Of a DNA stretch of 64,000 nt, positions 48,574 to 59,639 are shown one piece after another. Where the stretch lies: contig NZ_JACHLL010000003.1 of assembly GCF_014207935.1 (NCBI RefSeq), positions 446,265-510,264 of the forward strand, read 5' to 3'. The DNA is from Pseudomonas fluvialis. Its GTDB lineage: Bacteria > Pseudomonadota > Gammaproteobacteria > Pseudomonadales > Pseudomonadaceae. Under the pieces are notes generated by a model. The model worked only from the letters and a program-made list of their open reading frames with translations, made no database searches and was not told the origin of the DNA. How positions within the stretch are numbered: the stretch's first letter is position 1; every line of letters starts with the position of its first letter. The translations under genes were made by a program, and so were the position numbers.

Positions 48574-49071
48574 TTACTTGCGCAGCTCTACGCGACGGTT
48601 CTGAGCCCAGGACTGGTCGTCGCTGCCGGTAGCAACCGGACGCTCTTCGCCGTAGGAAACCAGTTCCAGCTGAGCCGGGGAAACGCCCTGCAGAACCAGG
48701 TAGCGCTGAACGGCCTTGGCACGACGCTCGCCCAGAGCCATGTTGTACTCACGGGTACCACGCTCGTCAGCGTGGCCTTCCAGAACGACGCGAGCGCCGT
48801 TGCCTTTCAGGTCCTTGGCGTGAACGTCCAGAGCGCGCATGGCTTCCGGCTTCAGGTCGGAGCTGTCGTACTCGAAGTAGAAGGTGGTGATGGCGCGCAG
48901 AGCGGCTTCATCAGCCAGGCCAGCGTCCAGACCGTTGCCGTTGGCGTTATAGCCAGCGTTCGGGTCGTTGGCGCCGTCGCCATTCTCGTCACCGTTCTTG
49001 GAGGAACAGCCAACTGCAACAGCCAGGGCCAGGCTCAGGGCGGCAAATTTGCCAAATTTCAGCATTTCCAT
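48574..49071 (-). CDS. pal: peptidoglycan-associated lipoprotein Pal (OprL)
   Basis: A protein of 165 residues. The lipobox AVGC anchors it in the outer membrane. The OmpA-like C-terminal domain binds diaminopimelate in the wall ([51 protein letters not shown]). Pal cycles between the wall and TolB to drive envelope constriction. Two ATGs lie side by side at 49074 and 49071; I chose 49071 because Pseudomonas OprL begins MEMLKFGKF. Confidence 0.96.
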   Translation of the reverse strand: MEMLKFGKFAALSLALAVAVGCSSKNGDENGDGANDPNAGYNANGNGLDAGLADEAALRAITTFYFEYDSSDLKPEAMRALDVHAKDLKGNGARVVLEGHADERGTREYNMALGERRAKAVQRYLVLQGVSPAQLELVSYGEERPVATGSDDQSWAQNRRVELRK

Positions 49072-49107
49072 CATGGAACTCCTAAAGGAAGTCAGGTTGT
49101 ACAGGCA

Positions 49108-50406
49108 TTAATTCAAATAAGGGGACCAGGAAGGTTCTCTGACCTCACCTTGGGCCACGGGCAGGGGCACGCGAACTCGACCGTTGGCGGAAGCCAACAT
49201 GAGGACGCCACGGCCCTGCTGACGGGTGGCGTAGATTACCATGACGCCATTGGGGGCGACAGTGGGCGACTCGTCCAGACTGGTCTCGGAGAGGATGCGC
49301 AAACGCCCGGTTTGCAGGTCCTGCACGGCCACTTTGAAGTTGGTGTAACCGTCCTGGCGATGCACCATCACCAGCGCCTTTTCGTCAGCCGAAAGCTTCG
49401 GGTTGGCGTTGTAGTTGCCGGTGAAAGTCACCCGCTCGGTAGCACCGCTGGCAAGGTTCAGCTTGTAGATCTGCGGTTTGCCGGCACGGTCGGAGGTGAA
49501 GTAGATGGTCTGACCATCCTTGCCCCAGAACGGCTCGGTATCGATGGCCATATGGTTGGTGGCGCGACGCAGCTGACGGCTGGCCACATCCATCACGTAG
49601 ATTTCCGGGTTGCCGTCCTTGGACAGAACGAAAGCCAGCTTGGAACCATCCGGCGACCAAGCCGGCGCACCGTTGAGGCCCTCGAAGTTGGTCACCTGCT
49701 CGCGACGGCCGGTGTCCACGTGCTGAATGAACACGCGCGGACGACGCTGCTCAAAGGACACATAGGCGATGCGGCGGCCATCCGGCGCATAGCGTGGCGA
49801 CAGGATCGGCTCACGCGACTGCAGCAGGGTCACACCGCGGGCGCCGTCATAGTCGGCACGCTGCAGGGTGTAGCGGGTGTTGTTCACGCCAAAACGCTCG
49901 GCGGTCACGAACAGCAGCTTGGTGGAGAAGGAACCCTTGATGCCGGTGAGCTTTTCGAAGCCCTGATCCGCCACGTAGTGGGCCATATCGCGCAGCTGAT
50001 CAGTGCCGCCGCTGACGCTGCCGGTCATCACCTGCTGCTGGGTCGCCACGTTGAACAGGGCGAACTGCACCTGCAGGCGACCACCGGCCGGGGTGATGTT
50101 GCCGATCATCACGTACTGGGCCCCCAGGGCCTGCCAGTCGCGGTAGATGATCTCGGCCGGCGACGTCGGCAGGCTGATCATGTTCTGCCGCGGAATCGGG
50201 GCATACATGCCGGTGTTGTACAGGTCATTGCCGATAATCTCGGCCATGTCCTGCGGCAGCACACTCCCGCCCTGCCAGCCGAACGGCACCACAGCGATAG
50301 GCGTGGCACGGTCGCTACCGGCGGTGATCAGCAGCGGATCGGCTGCCTGTACGGCACCGACCAGCAAGCTCAGGCCCAGCAGGGCGATACGAATCAAGGT
50401 ATTCAC
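49108..50406 (-). CDS. tolB: Tol-Pal periplasmic beta-propeller TolB
   Basis: A protein of 432 residues. A signal peptide ends VQA-ADP. An N-terminal alpha/beta domain is followed by a six-bladed propeller with repeated Px[18 protein letters not shown] and [16 protein letters not shown] motifs. TolB contacts Pal and TolA and controls Pal mobility. It starts with GTG at 50406, overlapping the tolA stop by four bases (GTGA), so translation is coupled. Confidence 0.96.
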   Translation of the reverse strand: MNTLIRIALLGLSLLVGAVQAADPLLITAGSDRATPIAVVPFGWQGGSVLPQDMAEIIGNDLYNTGMYAPIPRQNMISLPTSPAEIIYRDWQALGAQYVMIGNITPAGGRLQVQFALFNVATQQQVMTGSVSGGTDQLRDMAHYVADQGFEKLTGIKGSFSTKLLFVTAERFGVNNTRYTLQRADYDGARGVTLLQSREPILSPRYAPDGRRIAYVSFEQRRPRVFIQHVDTGRREQVTNFEGLNGAPAWSPDGSKLAFVLSKDGNPEIYVMDVASRQLRRATNHMAIDTEPFWGKDGQTIYFTSDRAGKPQIYKLNLASGATERVTFTGNYNANPKLSADEKALVMVHRQDGYTNFKVAVQDLQTGRLRILSETSLDESPTVAPNGVMVIYATRQQGRGVLMLASANGRVRVPLPVAQGEVREPSWSPYLN

Positions 50407-51347
50407 AGAGCCAAATCCTCCGGTTTGAAAATCATTCGACGCTGACGATACATCGCATTGAAGGTTGCACCATCCAGCTGTTGCATTTCAGGAATGCGAC
50501 CGACGTTGCGCACTGCTGCCACCGCCGAGCTATCGAACGGGGCATCGCCGCTGGAACGGGTCACGCTGGCATTGCTGACGGTGCCATCGGGCAGCATCTC
50601 GATCAGCACTTCGACACTCATGCCGTTGCGTGCCGACGGCGGACGCTGCCACTGCTCACTGACCAGACGGATAATCAGATCGTCGAGGCTGCCGGCAACC
50701 TGATCACCAACAGTGTCGGCCTGCGCCTGCTGATACTGGGTATCGTCCGAGAGCAGATCGGCCAGCGCCTGGGCCTTCTTGTCCTCGGCGGCCTTGCGCG
50801 CAGCCTGCTGGGCCGCTTTTTTCTTGGCTTCCTCAGCTGCAGCCTTCTTCTTGGCTTCCTCGGCCTTCTTTTTCTTCTCGGCTTCGGCCTTTTTCTTGGC
50901 CTCTTCCGCTGTTTTTTTCTTCTTCTCGTCTTCGGCTTTCTTCTTGGCGATCGCCGCCTGCTCAAGCTTCTTCTGCTCAGCCGCCTTCTGTTCGGCCGCT
51001 TTCTTCTGCTCGGCAGCTTTGGCTTGCTCGGCCTTCTTCTTCACCGCCTCGGCAGCCGCCTGCTTTTCCTGTTCAACCTTCTTGGTTTCCAGCTGCTCAA
51101 CCTGATGGCTTGGCGCCGAGGTCTTCTTGGCCTCACCGGCGATTTTCTGGTTTGTCTGCGTGGTCGCCTGACTCTGGGATTTGAGCTGGTACAGCGTGGT
51201 CTGCACGATAGGCCGTGCCGGTGGCAGCTCAGGCGTGAAGGCGAAACTGACGAACAGCATGACAAACATCAGCGCGTGCAGCGCCACGGCCCAGACAACT
51301 GGCCAGAAGTAGCTTTCCGAGGGGGAACTCTCGCGTTGCTGATGCAT
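50403..51347 (-). CDS. tolA: inner-membrane spanning envelope protein TolA
   Basis: A protein of 314 residues. One N-terminal membrane helix ([21 protein letters not shown]) is followed by about 150 residues of Lys/Ala/Glu-rich single helix (repeats of [11 protein letters not shown] type) crossing the periplasm. A compact C-terminal domain follows ([33 protein letters not shown]). TolA transmits TolQR energy to TolB/Pal and is a target for colicin-type bacteriocins and filamentous phages. Its ATG shares one base with the tolR stop (TGATG). Confidence 0.96.
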   Translation of the reverse strand: MHQQRESSPSESYFWPVVWAVALHALMFVMLFVSFAFTPELPPARPIVQTTLYQLKSQSQATTQTNQKIAGEAKKTSAPSHQVEQLETKKVEQEKQAAAEAVKKKAEQAKAAEQKKAAEQKAAEQKKLEQAAIAKKKAEDEKKKKTAEEAKKKAEAEKKKKAEEAKKKAAAEEAKKKAAQQAARKAAEDKKAQALADLLSDDTQYQQAQADTVGDQVAGSLDDLIIRLVSEQWQRPPSARNGMSVEVLIEMLPDGTVSNASVTRSSGDAPFDSSAVAAVRNVGRIPEMQQLDGATFNAMYRQRRMIFKPEDLAL

Positions 51348-51805
51348 CAAGGGGCCTCGGTGATCAGCCCGACATTGGCCACGCCGGCCTGCTGCAGACC
51401 GCCCATGACCTTCATCACCGCTTCATAGGGCACGCGCTTGTCGCCACGCACGAACACCTGCACCGGCTTACCCTGGCTGCTGTTCTGCGCCATGATCGCC
51501 CGCACGGTATTGATCAACGCCGGCAGCTCGGTCGCGGTCTCGCTCTGCTTGCCCTGGTCCGGATCGACTTCCTCGCCCATGTTCCAGTAGTAGCTCTGGT
51601 CGGCCTTGATCGAGATGGTCAGCACGCGGGAGTTGTTGTCCTGCGGCAGCGCCTCGCTGGAAACCTTGGGCAGGTCAACCTTGACCCCCTGATTGAGCAT
51701 CGGCGCGGTCACCATGAAAATGACCAGCAGCACCAACATCACGTCGATGTAAGGCACCACGTTCATTTCAGCGTGCGGTTTGCGTCTCTGACGAATCCTG
51801 GCCAT
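51347..51805 (-). CDS. tolR: Tol-Pal proton channel subunit TolR
   Basis: A protein of 152 residues of the ExbD/TolR family. Its single membrane helix holds the proton-carrying Asp in NVVPYIDVMLVLLVIFMV. The periplasmic domain ends VRGDKRVPYEAVMKVMGGLQQAGVANVGLI. With TolQ it converts the proton gradient into force on TolA. It follows tolQ by 14 bases. Confidence 0.96.
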   Translation of the reverse strand: MARIRQRRKPHAEMNVVPYIDVMLVLLVIFMVTAPMLNQGVKVDLPKVSSEALPQDNNSRVLTISIKADQSYYWNMGEEVDPDQGKQSETATELPALINTVRAIMAQNSSQGKPVQVFVRGDKRVPYEAVMKVMGGLQQAGVANVGLITEAP

Positions 51806-51819
51806 CTGCTGTCGTCGCC

Positions 51820-52536
51820 TCAGTCTTCGCTGGAATGCACTTTGCGATGCAGGATCGCCTGGAACTCGTCGGCGAAGGTGTAATAGCGGCCGATCAGCAT
51901 CTCGCCGCGCGCGGCGAAACGGTTGTAGGCGATAACCGCCGGAATGGCCGCGAACAGGCCGATGGCCGTGGCAATCAGTGCTTCAGCGATACCCGGTGCC
52001 ACAGTGGCCAGGGTGGCCTGCTGCACCTGGGCCAGACCGCGGAAGGAGTTCATGATGCCCCACACGGTACCGAACAGACCGACGTACGGGCTGGTGGAGC
52101 CGACAGTGGCAAGAAACGGCAGACCGGTTTCCAGCTTCTCTTCCTCACGGGAGATGGCCACGCGCATAGCGCGGTTGACGCCATCCATCACCGCATCGGC
52201 CTCGACGCCTGGCTGCTGGCGCAGACGGGAGAACTCCTTGAAACCGGCGCGGAAGATCTGCTCGACACCGGAATCCGGGTCCGGGTTGCTGCCCGCCTGG
52301 CGGTACAGCTTGGACAGATCGATGCCCGACCAGAAACGCTCCTCGAAGTTGTCCAGCGCGCGCTTGGCGGCTCGCAGCATGGTGCTGCGCTGGAAAATCA
52401 TCACCCACGAGGTAACCGAGGCGGCCACCAGGGCAAGCATCACCAGCTGCACCACGAGGCTGGCGTTGCTGATCAGGCTCCACATCGACATATGGTCTGC
52501 GGCTACAGTTGCTGCAGTTGCGGCGGTCACTTCCAC
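51820..52536 (-). CDS. tolQ: Tol-Pal proton channel subunit TolQ
   Basis: A protein of 238 residues of the ExbB/TolQ family with three membrane helices. The first is VVQLVMLALVAASVTSWVMIF; the pore-forming pair contains GLFGTVWGIMNSF and ALIATAIGLFAAIPAVIAYN. The start is probably GTG at 52536, seven bases after AGGAG; a TTG at 52542 is too close to that site. It begins two bases after the ybgC stop, so it belongs to the ybgC-tolQRAB-pal-cpoB operon. Confidence 0.95.
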   Translation of the reverse strand: MEVTAATAATVAADHMSMWSLISNASLVVQLVMLALVAASVTSWVMIFQRSTMLRAAKRALDNFEERFWSGIDLSKLYRQAGSNPDPDSGVEQIFRAGFKEFSRLRQQPGVEADAVMDGVNRAMRVAISREEEKLETGLPFLATVGSTSPYVGLFGTVWGIMNSFRGLAQVQQATLATVAPGIAEALIATAIGLFAAIPAVIAYNRFAARGEMLIGRYYTFADEFQAILHRKVHSSED

Positions 52537-52538
52537 AC

Positions 52539-52979
52539 TCAATCTCCTGCTGACATGCTCTGTACGGCGGCAAAGGCCGCGCGCAATGCCGCGGGTATCA
52601 CCTGCGGCTTCAAATTCTCGGCCCTGACACAGGCCACCACGAACTGCCCCTCGCAGAGCAGTGCATCATCCGTTACCCGCCTCACCTGTTGACGAAAGCG
52701 CAGGCTGGCACGGTTTAACTCAATTACTTCGGCCGTTACCGCCAGCTCGTCATCCAGCCTGGCCGGCGCATGGTAGCGCGCCTCGGCGCTGTGCACGACG
52801 AACAACACCTCGCTCGCCAGTTGTGCCTGGGAATAGCCCTGAGCGCGCAGGCACTCAGTGCGAGCACGCTCCATGAACTTGAGGTAGTTGACGTAGTAGA
52901 CGATGCCCCCGGCATCGGTGTCCTCGTAGTAGACCCGCAGACGAATGCTGAACGGCCCACCCTCTTTCGGCGCGCGCAT
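52539..52979 (-). CDS. ybgC: acyl-CoA thioesterase YbgC
   Basis: A protein of 146 residues with a hotdog fold. The active-site motif is [26 protein letters not shown] at the N-terminus, with the catalytic Asp. It hydrolyses acyl-CoA or acyl-ACP thioesters and is linked to phospholipid metabolism at the Tol-Pal complex. It is the first gene of the Tol-Pal operon and lies 53 bases after ruvB. Confidence 0.94.
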   Translation of the reverse strand: MRAPKEGGPFSIRLRVYYEDTDAGGIVYYVNYLKFMERARTECLRAQGYSQAQLASEVLFVVHSAEARYHAPARLDDELAVTAEVIELNRASLRFRQQVRRVTDDALLCEGQFVVACVRAENLKPQVIPAALRAAFAAVQSMSAGD

Positions 52980-53032
52980 ACTCTAGTGCCAGCCCCTTCG
53001 CTTGCCAATCTGCGATTTCGACAATTTGTTTG

Positions 53033-54082
53033 TCATTCGTCGCCCCCGAACAGATCAGGCGTCGGTGACTCACCCAGCCGCTTGGGCACATTCAGCCCGA
53101 AATGCAGGTAGGCATGGCGTGTCACCACCCGTCCGCGCGGCGTGCGCATGATATAGCCCTGCTGGATCAGATAGGGTTCCAGCACATCCTCGATAGTCCC
53201 CCGCTCCTCGCTGATGGCAGCGGCCAGACTATCGATGCCCACCGGTCCGCCATCGAACTTGTCGATCATGGCCAGCAGCAGGCGCCGGTCGAGATGATCG
53301 AAGCCATGCTCGTCGACATCCAGCAGATTGAGCGCCTGATCGGCGATTGCCCGGCTGATATGCCCGCTGCCGCGCACTTCGGCAAAATCCCTCACACGGC
53401 GCAGCAGGCGATTGGCAATACGCGGTGTGCCGCGGGCGCGGCGGGCGATTTCCACCGCGCCCTGCTCATCGATGGCCAGGCCGAGAATGCCGGCGGAGCG
53501 GCTGACGATAGTGGCCAGATCGGCGGTATTGTAGAACTCCAGACGCTGCACGATGCCGAAGCGGTCGCGCAGCGGGTTGGTCAGCATGCCGGCGCGGGTG
53601 GTGGCGCCTACCAGGGTGAACGGCGGCAGATCCAGCTTGATCGAACGCGCCGCCGGCCCCTCACCGATCATGATGTCGAGCTGGAAGTCTTCCATGGCCG
53701 GGTACAGCACTTCTTCGACAATCGGCGACAGACGATGAATTTCATCGACAAACAGCACATCGCCGGCTTCCAGATTGGTCAGCAAGGCCGCCAGATCCCC
53801 AGGACGCTCCAGCACCGGCCCGGACGTGCTCTTGATCGCCACGCCCATTTCCTGGGCGATGATATTGGCCAGGGTAGTCTTGCCCAGTCCCGGCGGACCG
53901 AAGATCAAAGTGTGATCCAGCGCCTCCCGGCGTCCGCGCGCGGCCTGGATGAACAGCTCCATCTGCTCGCACACACTGGGCTGACCGATGTACTCGGCCA
54001 GCCGCAACGGCCGGATGGCCCGGTCGATCTGTTCGTCACGGTCGCGGCTGCTGGCGGTTATCAGGCGGTCGGCGTCTATCAC
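53033..54082 (-). CDS. ruvB: Holliday junction branch migration ATPase RuvB
   Basis: A protein of 349 residues of the AAA+ family. Walker A is GPPGLGKT, Walker B VLFVDEIH, sensor 1 VGATTRAG, and the arginine finger lies in TNPLRDRFG. The C-terminal winged helix includes [10 protein letters not shown]. It drives junction migration with RuvA. It starts with GTG at 54082, directly after the ruvA stop codon without any spacer. Confidence 0.97.
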   Translation of the reverse strand: MIDADRLITASSRDRDEQIDRAIRPLRLAEYIGQPSVCEQMELFIQAARGRREALDHTLIFGPPGLGKTTLANIIAQEMGVAIKSTSGPVLERPGDLAALLTNLEAGDVLFVDEIHRLSPIVEEVLYPAMEDFQLDIMIGEGPAARSIKLDLPPFTLVGATTRAGMLTNPLRDRFGIVQRLEFYNTADLATIVSRSAGILGLAIDEQGAVEIARRARGTPRIANRLLRRVRDFAEVRGSGHISRAIADQALNLLDVDEHGFDHLDRRLLLAMIDKFDGGPVGIDSLAAAISEERGTIEDVLEPYLIQQGYIMRTPRGRVVTRHAYLHFGLNVPKRLGESPTPDLFGGDE

Positions 54083-54688
54083 TTAGAGCATTCCCTTCAG
54101 GGCTCGACGGATCATTTCTTCACTGGAGAGGCCATCTTCCTTCACCGCCGCCACCGCACGACTGGCCTCCTGCGGCTTGTAGCCCAGGGATATCAGGGCG
54201 CTCAGCGCATCACTCTCGGCACTTGAGACCGGCGAAACACTGCTCGGTTCAATCACCAGAGCGGTCATGCCCGGCAGGGTTTCCCAAGCCTTGAAGCGGT
54301 CCTTGAGTTCCACCAACAGGCGCTCGGCTGTTTTCTTGCCGACCCCCGGCACCTTGACCAGGGTCGAGGTGTCGCCGGCCTGTACGCAGCGCACCAGTTC
54401 ATCGACCTCGAGCCCGGACATCAGCGCCAGCGCCAGCTTGGGGCCCACGCCATTGAGACGGATCAGCTCGCGGAAGAACTCGCGCTCACGCTTTTCAGCA
54501 AAGCCGTAGAGCAGTTGGGCGTCCTCACGCACCACCAGATGGGTGTGCAGGGTCAGCAGCTCGCCGACCGACGGCAGGCGATAGAGCGTGGTCATCGGCA
54601 CTTCGACTTCGTAGCCGACACCGCCGACATCGAGGATCAGGAACGGGGGATGTTTCTCGGCCAGGGTGCCGCGCAGGCGTCCAATCAC
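54083..54688 (-). CDS. ruvA: Holliday junction recognition protein RuvA
   Basis: A protein of 201 residues. An OB-fold N-terminal domain ([31 protein letters not shown]) is followed by two helix-hairpin-helix units ([31 protein letters not shown]) and the C-terminal domain III that contacts RuvB ([16 protein letters not shown]). The start codon is GTG at 54688. ruvC, ruvA and ruvB are consecutive on the same strand. No LexA box was noticed upstream. Confidence 0.97.
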   Translation of the reverse strand: MIGRLRGTLAEKHPPFLILDVGGVGYEVEVPMTTLYRLPSVGELLTLHTHLVVREDAQLLYGFAEKREREFFRELIRLNGVGPKLALALMSGLEVDELVRCVQAGDTSTLVKVPGVGKKTAERLLVELKDRFKAWETLPGMTALVIEPSSVSPVSSAESDALSALISLGYKPQEASRAVAAVKEDGLSSEEMIRRALKGML

Positions 54689-54706
54689 GTCAGGTTTCCT
54701 TCGTCA

Positions 54707-55231
54707 TCACAGGCGCAGACGGCCGGCACGGCGCTTGGCGCCAGCCAGACCATGGGGAATCAGGCTCTGCCGATGATGGGCATGGCAGAGGGCAATGGCC
54801 AGGGCATCGGAGGCATCGATCTGCGGTTTCTGTACCAGTTTGAGCAGATGCATGACCATCAGCTGTACCTGCTGCTTGTCGGCGCCGCCGGTACCGGCAA
54901 TCGCCTGTTTGACCTGGGTCGCCGTGTACTCACTGACATCCAGCCCCGCCTCGATACCGGCCACAATCGCCGCGCCACGAGCCTGACCCAGCTTGAGCGC
55001 CGAATCGGCATTCTTGGCCATGAACACCTGCTCGATGCCCATGGTCACCGGACCGTGCAAGCGGATCACCTCGCTGACACCGCGAAAGACGGCCTGTAGC
55101 CGCTCGGGCAAGGCGCCCTCACCAGTTCGGATACAACCGGAAGCGACATATTCACAGCTGCGCCCGGTATCACGAACCACGCCGTAACCGGTAATGCGCG
55201 AGCCGGGATCGATGCCGAGGATCAGGGTCAT
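54707..55231 (-). CDS. ruvC: Holliday junction resolvase RuvC
   Basis: A protein of 174 residues with an RNase H-like fold. The first catalytic Asp is at residue 8 in [13 protein letters not shown]; others lie in [10 protein letters not shown] and [15 protein letters not shown]. It cuts Holliday junctions symmetrically. I chose ATG 55231, which gives the standard RuvC N-terminus; an in-frame ATG at 55267 would add 12 unconserved residues. Confidence 0.96.
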   Translation of the reverse strand: MTLILGIDPGSRITGYGVVRDTGRSCEYVASGCIRTGEGALPERLQAVFRGVSEVIRLHGPVTMGIEQVFMAKNADSALKLGQARGAAIVAGIEAGLDVSEYTATQVKQAIAGTGGADKQQVQLMVMHLLKLVQKPQIDASDALAIALCHAHHRQSLIPHGLAGAKRRAGRLRL

Positions 55232-55314
55232 GCCGTCGCGCGCTCCATTGCCGACCGGGGTCGACATACTGTCTATTTATCCAGCCGCCAGTATACGGAG
55301 TGGCGCCGATATAA

Positions 55315-55348
55315 AAAAGCCGGAAGCGCGCGAGCGGTTCCGGCTTTT
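55315..55348 (-). terminator. yebC terminator
   Basis: AAAAGCCGGAA and TTCCGGCTTTT form an 11-bp stem with a 12-base loop and A residues on the left side. It separates yebC from ruvCAB transcription. Confidence 0.88.
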
Positions 55349-55364
55349 CGCGGTGACGTGAGGA

Positions 55365-56114
55365 TCAGTCCAGCTGAGCCATGATCTCGTCCGGGATTTC
55401 CGCGTTGTGATAGACCTCCTGCACATCATCGAGGTCTTCGAGCATATCGATCAGTTTCATCACCTTTTTCGCGGTTTCCAGATCGGTAATCGGAGCCATG
55501 ATCGACGGAATCATGGCGATCTCTGCCTCTTCGCCCTTGAAACCAGCCGCCGTCAGCGCTTCATTGACCGCAAGAAACTCGGCAAAGCTGGTCGACACCA
55601 GCGCAGAACCATCTTCGCCCATCTCCACATCATCGGCACCAGCCTCCAGCGCGGCTTCCATCAGGGCATCTTCGTTGACGCCCGGCGCGAAGCTGATCTG
55701 CCCCTTGCGATCGAACATGTAGGCCACCGAACCGTCGGTGCCCAGATTGCCGCCGCACTTGGTAAAGGCATGACGCACGGCCGCCGCGGTGCGGTTGCGG
55801 TTGTCGGTCATGGCCTCGACGATGATGGCCACGCCACTCGGCGCGTAGCCTTCGTAGCTCAGCTCGATGACGTTGTCGGCAGCATCGTTACCGGCACCGC
55901 GGGCAATCGCCCGGTCAATCACGTCGCGGGACATGTTGGCGGTCAGCGCCTTGTCCACGGCCAGACGCAGGCGCGGGTTATCCGCCGGCACGCCACCGCC
56001 ATGCTTGGCGGCCACGGTCAGCTCGCGAATCAGCTTGGTGAAAATCTTGCCGCGTTTGGCGTCCTGGCGCCCTTTGCGGTGCTTGATGTTGGCCCATTTG
56101 GAATGACCAGCCAT
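55365..56114 (-). CDS. yebC: YebC/PmpR family transcription- or translation-associated protein
   Basis: A protein of 249 residues, the usual family length. It begins [27 protein letters not shown] and contains the conserved [32 protein letters not shown] and the acidic C-terminal block. In P. aeruginosa a member (PmpR) regulates quinolone signalling; recent work links the family to ribosome rescue at difficult motifs. It lies between aspS and ruvC, with its own terminator. Confidence 0.95.
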   Translation of the reverse strand: MAGHSKWANIKHRKGRQDAKRGKIFTKLIRELTVAAKHGGGVPADNPRLRLAVDKALTANMSRDVIDRAIARGAGNDAADNVIELSYEGYAPSGVAIIVEAMTDNRNRTAAAVRHAFTKCGGNLGTDGSVAYMFDRKGQISFAPGVNEDALMEAALEAGADDVEMGEDGSALVSTSFAEFLAVNEALTAAGFKGEEAEIAMIPSIMAPITDLETAKKVMKLIDMLEDLDDVQEVYHNAEIPDEIMAQLD

Positions 56115-56160
56115 AACTCACTCCGATTGTTGCGTTTGTACTTTATCGACAACCCATAAC

Positions 56161-56188
56161 GAAGAAGCCTGGAAAACCAGGCTTCTTG
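56161..56188 (-). terminator. aspS terminator
   Basis: AAGAAGCCTGG and CCAGGCTTCTT form an 11-bp stem with an AAAA loop, lying directly after the aspS stop codon. Confidence 0.85.
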
Positions 56189-56195
56189 TGTCGGC

Positions 56196-57971
56196 TTATT
56201 CGGCCTTGGCTTGCTCGCGCAGGCGAATATGCAGCTCGCGCAGCGCCTTGTTGTCCACCACACCCGGCGCCTGGGTCATGACGCAGGCCGCGCTCTGGGT
56301 TTTCGGGAAGGCAATCACTTCGCGGATCGAGCTGGCACCGGTCATCAGCATGACCAGGCGATCCAGACCGAAGGCCAGGCCACCATGGGGCGGCGCACCG
56401 TACTTGAGCGCGTCGAGGAGGAAGCCGAACTTCTCTTCCTGCTCTTCCTCGCTGATGCCCAGTACGCGGAACACGGTCTGCTGCATGGCTTTGTCGTGGA
56501 TACGGATCGAACCGCCACCCAGCTCGGTGCCGTTGAGCACCATGTCATAGGCACGCGACAGCGCGGCGGACGGATTGGCTTCCAGCTCTTCCGGGGTGCA
56601 GCTCGGCGCGGTGAACGGGTGGTGCATGGCGGTCAAGCTGCCATCGTCGTTTTCCTCGAACATCGGGAAATCGACCACCCACAGCGGAGCCCACTCGCAG
56701 GTCAGCAGATTCAGGTCATGACCCAGCTTGATGCGCAGCGCGCCCAAGGCCTCGGAAACGATCTTGGCCTTGTCGGCGCCGAAGAACACGATATCGCCAT
56801 CGACAGCACCAACGCGATCGAGGATGACATTGATGTTGCCCAGCGGGATGTTCTTGACGATCGGCGACTGCAGGCCGTCAACACCGGCTGCACGCTCGTT
56901 GACCTTGATGTAGGCTAGGCCCTTGGCGCCGTAGATGCCGACGAACTTGGTGTAGTCGTCGATCTGCTTGCGCGGCATGCTCGCCCCGCCCGGTACGCGC
57001 AGTGCGGTGACGCGGCATTTCGGGTCGTTGGCCGGGCCGGCAAATACCTTGAACTCGACGTCCTTGAGCTGATCTTCCACATCCACCAGTTCCAGCGGAA
57101 TACGCAGGTCCGGCTTGTCCGAACCGAAGCGGCGCATGGCTTCGGCCAGGGTCATGTGCGGCAGCTCGCCGAACTCGACGTCCAGCACTTCCTTGAACAG
57201 GTTGCGCACCATGGTCTCGGTGATGCCCATGATGTCTTTCTCATCGAGGAAGCTGGTCTCGATGTCGATCTGGGTGAATTCCGGCTGGCGGTCGGCGCGC
57301 AGGTCTTCGTCGCGGAAGCACTTGGCAATCTGGTAGTAGCGGTCGAAGCCGGCCACCATCAGCAGCTGCTTGAACAGCTGCGGCGACTGCGGCAGGGCAA
57401 AGAAGCTGCCGGCGTGGGTGCGGCTCGGCACCAGGTAGTCGCGGGCGCCTTCCGGAGTCGCACGGGTCAGGATCGGCGTCTCGACGTCGAGGAAGCCGTT
57501 CTCGTCCAGGTAACGGCGGATGCTCGACGTGATGCGCGAACGCAGCTTGAGCTTCTCGGCCATTTCCGGGCGACGCAGATCGATGAAGCGGTAGCGCAGG
57601 CGGGTTTCTTCGCCGACGTCGGTGTATTCGTTGAGCGGGAACGGCGGAGTCTCGGCTTCGTTGAGTACATCCAGCTCATAACCCAGCACTTCGATGGCGC
57701 CGGAAGCCATGTTCGGATTGACCGCACCGGCCGGACGCAGGCGCACCTTGCCGGTGATCTTGACCACGTACTCACTGCGCACACGGTCAGCCTTGGCGAA
57801 AGTCTCGGCACGATCCGGATCGAAGACTACCTGGGCCAGGCCTTCACGATCACGGATATCGAGGAAGATCACCCCACCGTGGTCACGGCGACGGTGAACC
57901 CAACCGCAAAGAGTGATTTCCTGGCCGTCCAGGCTCTCGTTCAACTGGCCGCAATAATGGCTGCGCATCAT
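56196..57971 (-). CDS. aspS: aspartyl-tRNA synthetase (Asp/Asn type)
   Basis: A protein of 591 residues, the same length as in P. aeruginosa as I recall it. It has an anticodon-binding OB domain ([26 protein letters not shown]), class II motif 2 ([20 protein letters not shown]), the bacterial insertion domain (residues about 290-420) and motif 3 ([15 protein letters not shown]). It charges tRNA-Asp and, in pseudomonads lacking AsnRS, also tRNA-Asn for amidation. Two adjacent ATGs at 57971 and 57968 are possible. It is preceded by the FmdB-type gene on the same strand. Confidence 0.97.
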   Translation of the reverse strand: MMRSHYCGQLNESLDGQEITLCGWVHRRRDHGGVIFLDIRDREGLAQVVFDPDRAETFAKADRVRSEYVVKITGKVRLRPAGAVNPNMASGAIEVLGYELDVLNEAETPPFPLNEYTDVGEETRLRYRFIDLRRPEMAEKLKLRSRITSSIRRYLDENGFLDVETPILTRATPEGARDYLVPSRTHAGSFFALPQSPQLFKQLLMVAGFDRYYQIAKCFRDEDLRADRQPEFTQIDIETSFLDEKDIMGITETMVRNLFKEVLDVEFGELPHMTLAEAMRRFGSDKPDLRIPLELVDVEDQLKDVEFKVFAGPANDPKCRVTALRVPGGASMPRKQIDDYTKFVGIYGAKGLAYIKVNERAAGVDGLQSPIVKNIPLGNINVILDRVGAVDGDIVFFGADKAKIVSEALGALRIKLGHDLNLLTCEWAPLWVVDFPMFEENDDGSLTAMHHPFTAPSCTPEELEANPSAALSRAYDMVLNGTELGGGSIRIHDKAMQQTVFRVLGISEEEQEEKFGFLLDALKYGAPPHGGLAFGLDRLVMLMTGASSIREVIAFPKTQSAACVMTQAPGVVDNKALRELHIRLREQAKAE

Positions 57972-58015
57972 GATCGTCGTTCGCTTCTCGTTAGTCTTTA
58001 AGTCGTCAGGGCCGC

Positions 58016-58288
58016 TTATTCGCCGGCACCACACCCGCCGGCAGCTCCACAGCCACCCGCTGGACAAGCCGGCGCGCTATCGCTGCCAGCCAGGTTTTTC
58101 TTCGCCCCGGTCTTGAAGTCGGTCTCGTACCAGCCGCCACCTTTCAGGCGAAAGCCAGGCACGGACAACAGTTTCTTCAACCCTGCCGCCTGGCAGGCCG
58201 GACAATCGACCAGCGGCGCATCACTGAATTTCTGAATCGTTTCCAGTTGATGACCGCAGGCGCTGCATTGATATTCGTAGATTGGCAT
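58016..58288 (-). CDS. FmdB-type zinc ribbon protein
   Basis: A protein of 90 residues. The N-terminal zinc ribbon is [16 protein letters not shown]...VDCPACQA, followed by the family block [22 protein letters not shown] and a Cys/Gly-rich tail ([13 protein letters not shown]). The function is uncertain despite the regulator label. It is placed 44 bases before aspS on the same strand, a pairing I remember from other Pseudomonas genomes, so cotranscription is likely. Confidence 0.9.
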   Translation of the reverse strand: MPIYEYQCSACGHQLETIQKFSDAPLVDCPACQAAGLKKLLSVPGFRLKGGGWYETDFKTGAKKNLAGSDSAPACPAGGCGAAGGCGAGE

Positions 58289-58438
58289 CGCTGCTTTCCC
58301 ACAAATCCCGCTAAATACCTGATGCCCAGGCCACCGGTCTGGACAAAGTCGCGGATTATAGACTGAAAGACCAGGCACTTGCAGCCGCCGGCCAGCAGCT
58401 CTCCTATACTCAGTTTTCACTGCCGCCGGAGCGCTGCC

Positions 58439-59560
58439 ATGGCCCTGAATCCATCAGTCGACACATCGGCCGAACTGCTCGAGGAGTTCCGCCTGGAGTC
58501 CTCCGAACAACTGCCGCGCTGCGAGCAACTGCTGATCGAGCTGGAGCAGCACCCTCAGGACCGTGAGCGACTGCGCGAGCTGTTCCGCCTGCTGCACACG
58601 GTCAAGGGCAACTTGGGCGTGGTCGGCCTGCCGCACCTGACGCCACTGCCGCAAGCCATGGAAGACGTGCTGGCAGGCCTGCGCGAAGGCCAACTGCGGT
58701 TCGACAGTATCCTGGGCGATATCCTCCTCCTCAGCCTCGACCAACTGCGCGCTCTGCTGCGTGAAGCGCTCGGCGGCGCGCCCAGCGGCCTCTCCAGCGC
58801 GCAGATCGGCAGTTTCTGCCAGGCGCTGCATGCGCTAGCGGCCGCTCCAGCGGAACGACAGGACGAACTGCGCCGCCTACTGCTGCAACAGCTTGATCCC
58901 AGCACCCGCTTGCAGCCGGCAGCACCCAGCCAGAGCCCGCCCGATTGCCTGCAGATTCTGGCGCGACACGAGATCCCCCTGGACGAGGACATGGCTTTTT
59001 TCCTCGAGCTGATGCAGGCCAGTGAAAAGCGCTCGCACTACTGGCAGGGCCGCGGTCTGCGCCTGCTGGCCCTGGCCCTGGCGATGAATCACCTCAGCGG
59101 ACACCCGGCACAACCGGCACAACTGGCGGCCGCCATCTGCCTGCATGACCTGGGCATGGCCTTTCTCCCCCTCAGCCTACTGCATAAACAGGAACGCCTG
59201 AGCCGCGAAGAGCGCCGCCAGGTGCAGAGTCATCCGCGCCTGGGCTACGACCTGCTGCGACGCCTGCCGCAGTGGCAGGCGGCATCCGAAATCATCCTGC
59301 AGCATCAGGAGCATGCCGACGGCAATGGCTACCCCAAAGGAAACAGCGAGGCAGAAATTGTGCCCGGCGCGCTGATCCTGGCCATCGCCGACACCTTCGA
59401 CGCACGAACCCACGAACGCGCCCATCAGACCCTAAGCAAACGTCCACGGCTGCGCGCCATTCTGGAAATCAACAACCTGGCCGGACGCCAGTTCAGCGCA
59501 CACTGGGTCGAGGTGTTCAACCGCGTCCTGCAGCAGCAGCCGGAACTCACCCGACTCTGA
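58439..59560 (+). CDS. HPt - HD-GYP-like protein
   Basis: A protein of 373 residues. Residues about 10-110 are a histidine phosphotransfer domain with the phospho-acceptor His53 in FRLLHTVKGNLGVVG. Residues about 195-365 are an HD-GYP-type domain: CLHDLGMAFLP (His236-Asp237), SHPRLGYDLLRRLP, HQEHADGNGYPKG and ILAIADTFDARTH. The canonical HDxGK has Met in place of Lys, so cyclic-di-GMP hydrolysis is plausible but not assured. The HPt domain suggests control by a phosphorelay from an unlinked hybrid kinase. GGAG lies eight bases before the start. Confidence 0.85.
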   Translation: MALNPSVDTSAELLEEFRLESSEQLPRCEQLLIELEQHPQDRERLRELFRLLHTVKGNLGVVGLPHLTPLPQAMEDVLAGLREGQLRFDSILGDILLLSLDQLRALLREALGGAPSGLSSAQIGSFCQALHALAAAPAERQDELRRLLLQQLDPSTRLQPAAPSQSPPDCLQILARHEIPLDEDMAFFLELMQASEKRSHYWQGRGLRLLALALAMNHLSGHPAQPAQLAAAICLHDLGMAFLPLSLLHKQERLSREERRQVQSHPRLGYDLLRRLPQWQAASEIILQHQEHADGNGYPKGNSEAEIVPGALILAIADTFDARTHERAHQTLSKRPRLRAILEINNLAGRQFSAHWVEVFNRVLQQQPELTRL

Positions 59561-59639
59561 AGCGGTTGCCCTGCGGGGGCGGGCCTGACTACTCTGCGCC
59601 AGTCTTTCCCGATAACAATCAATAAGCAGAGGCGTACAG

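Noticed and set aside
48487..50445. A 652-residue open frame opposite pal and tolB
   Set aside because: It runs across two certain genes and their gap on the other strand and has the Gly/His/Val-rich composition of an antisense shadow.
54689..54706. LexA box ahead of ruvAB as in E. coli
   Set aside because: The short ruvC-ruvA gap contains no CTG-N10-CAG sequence; only umuDC shows a convincing SOS box.
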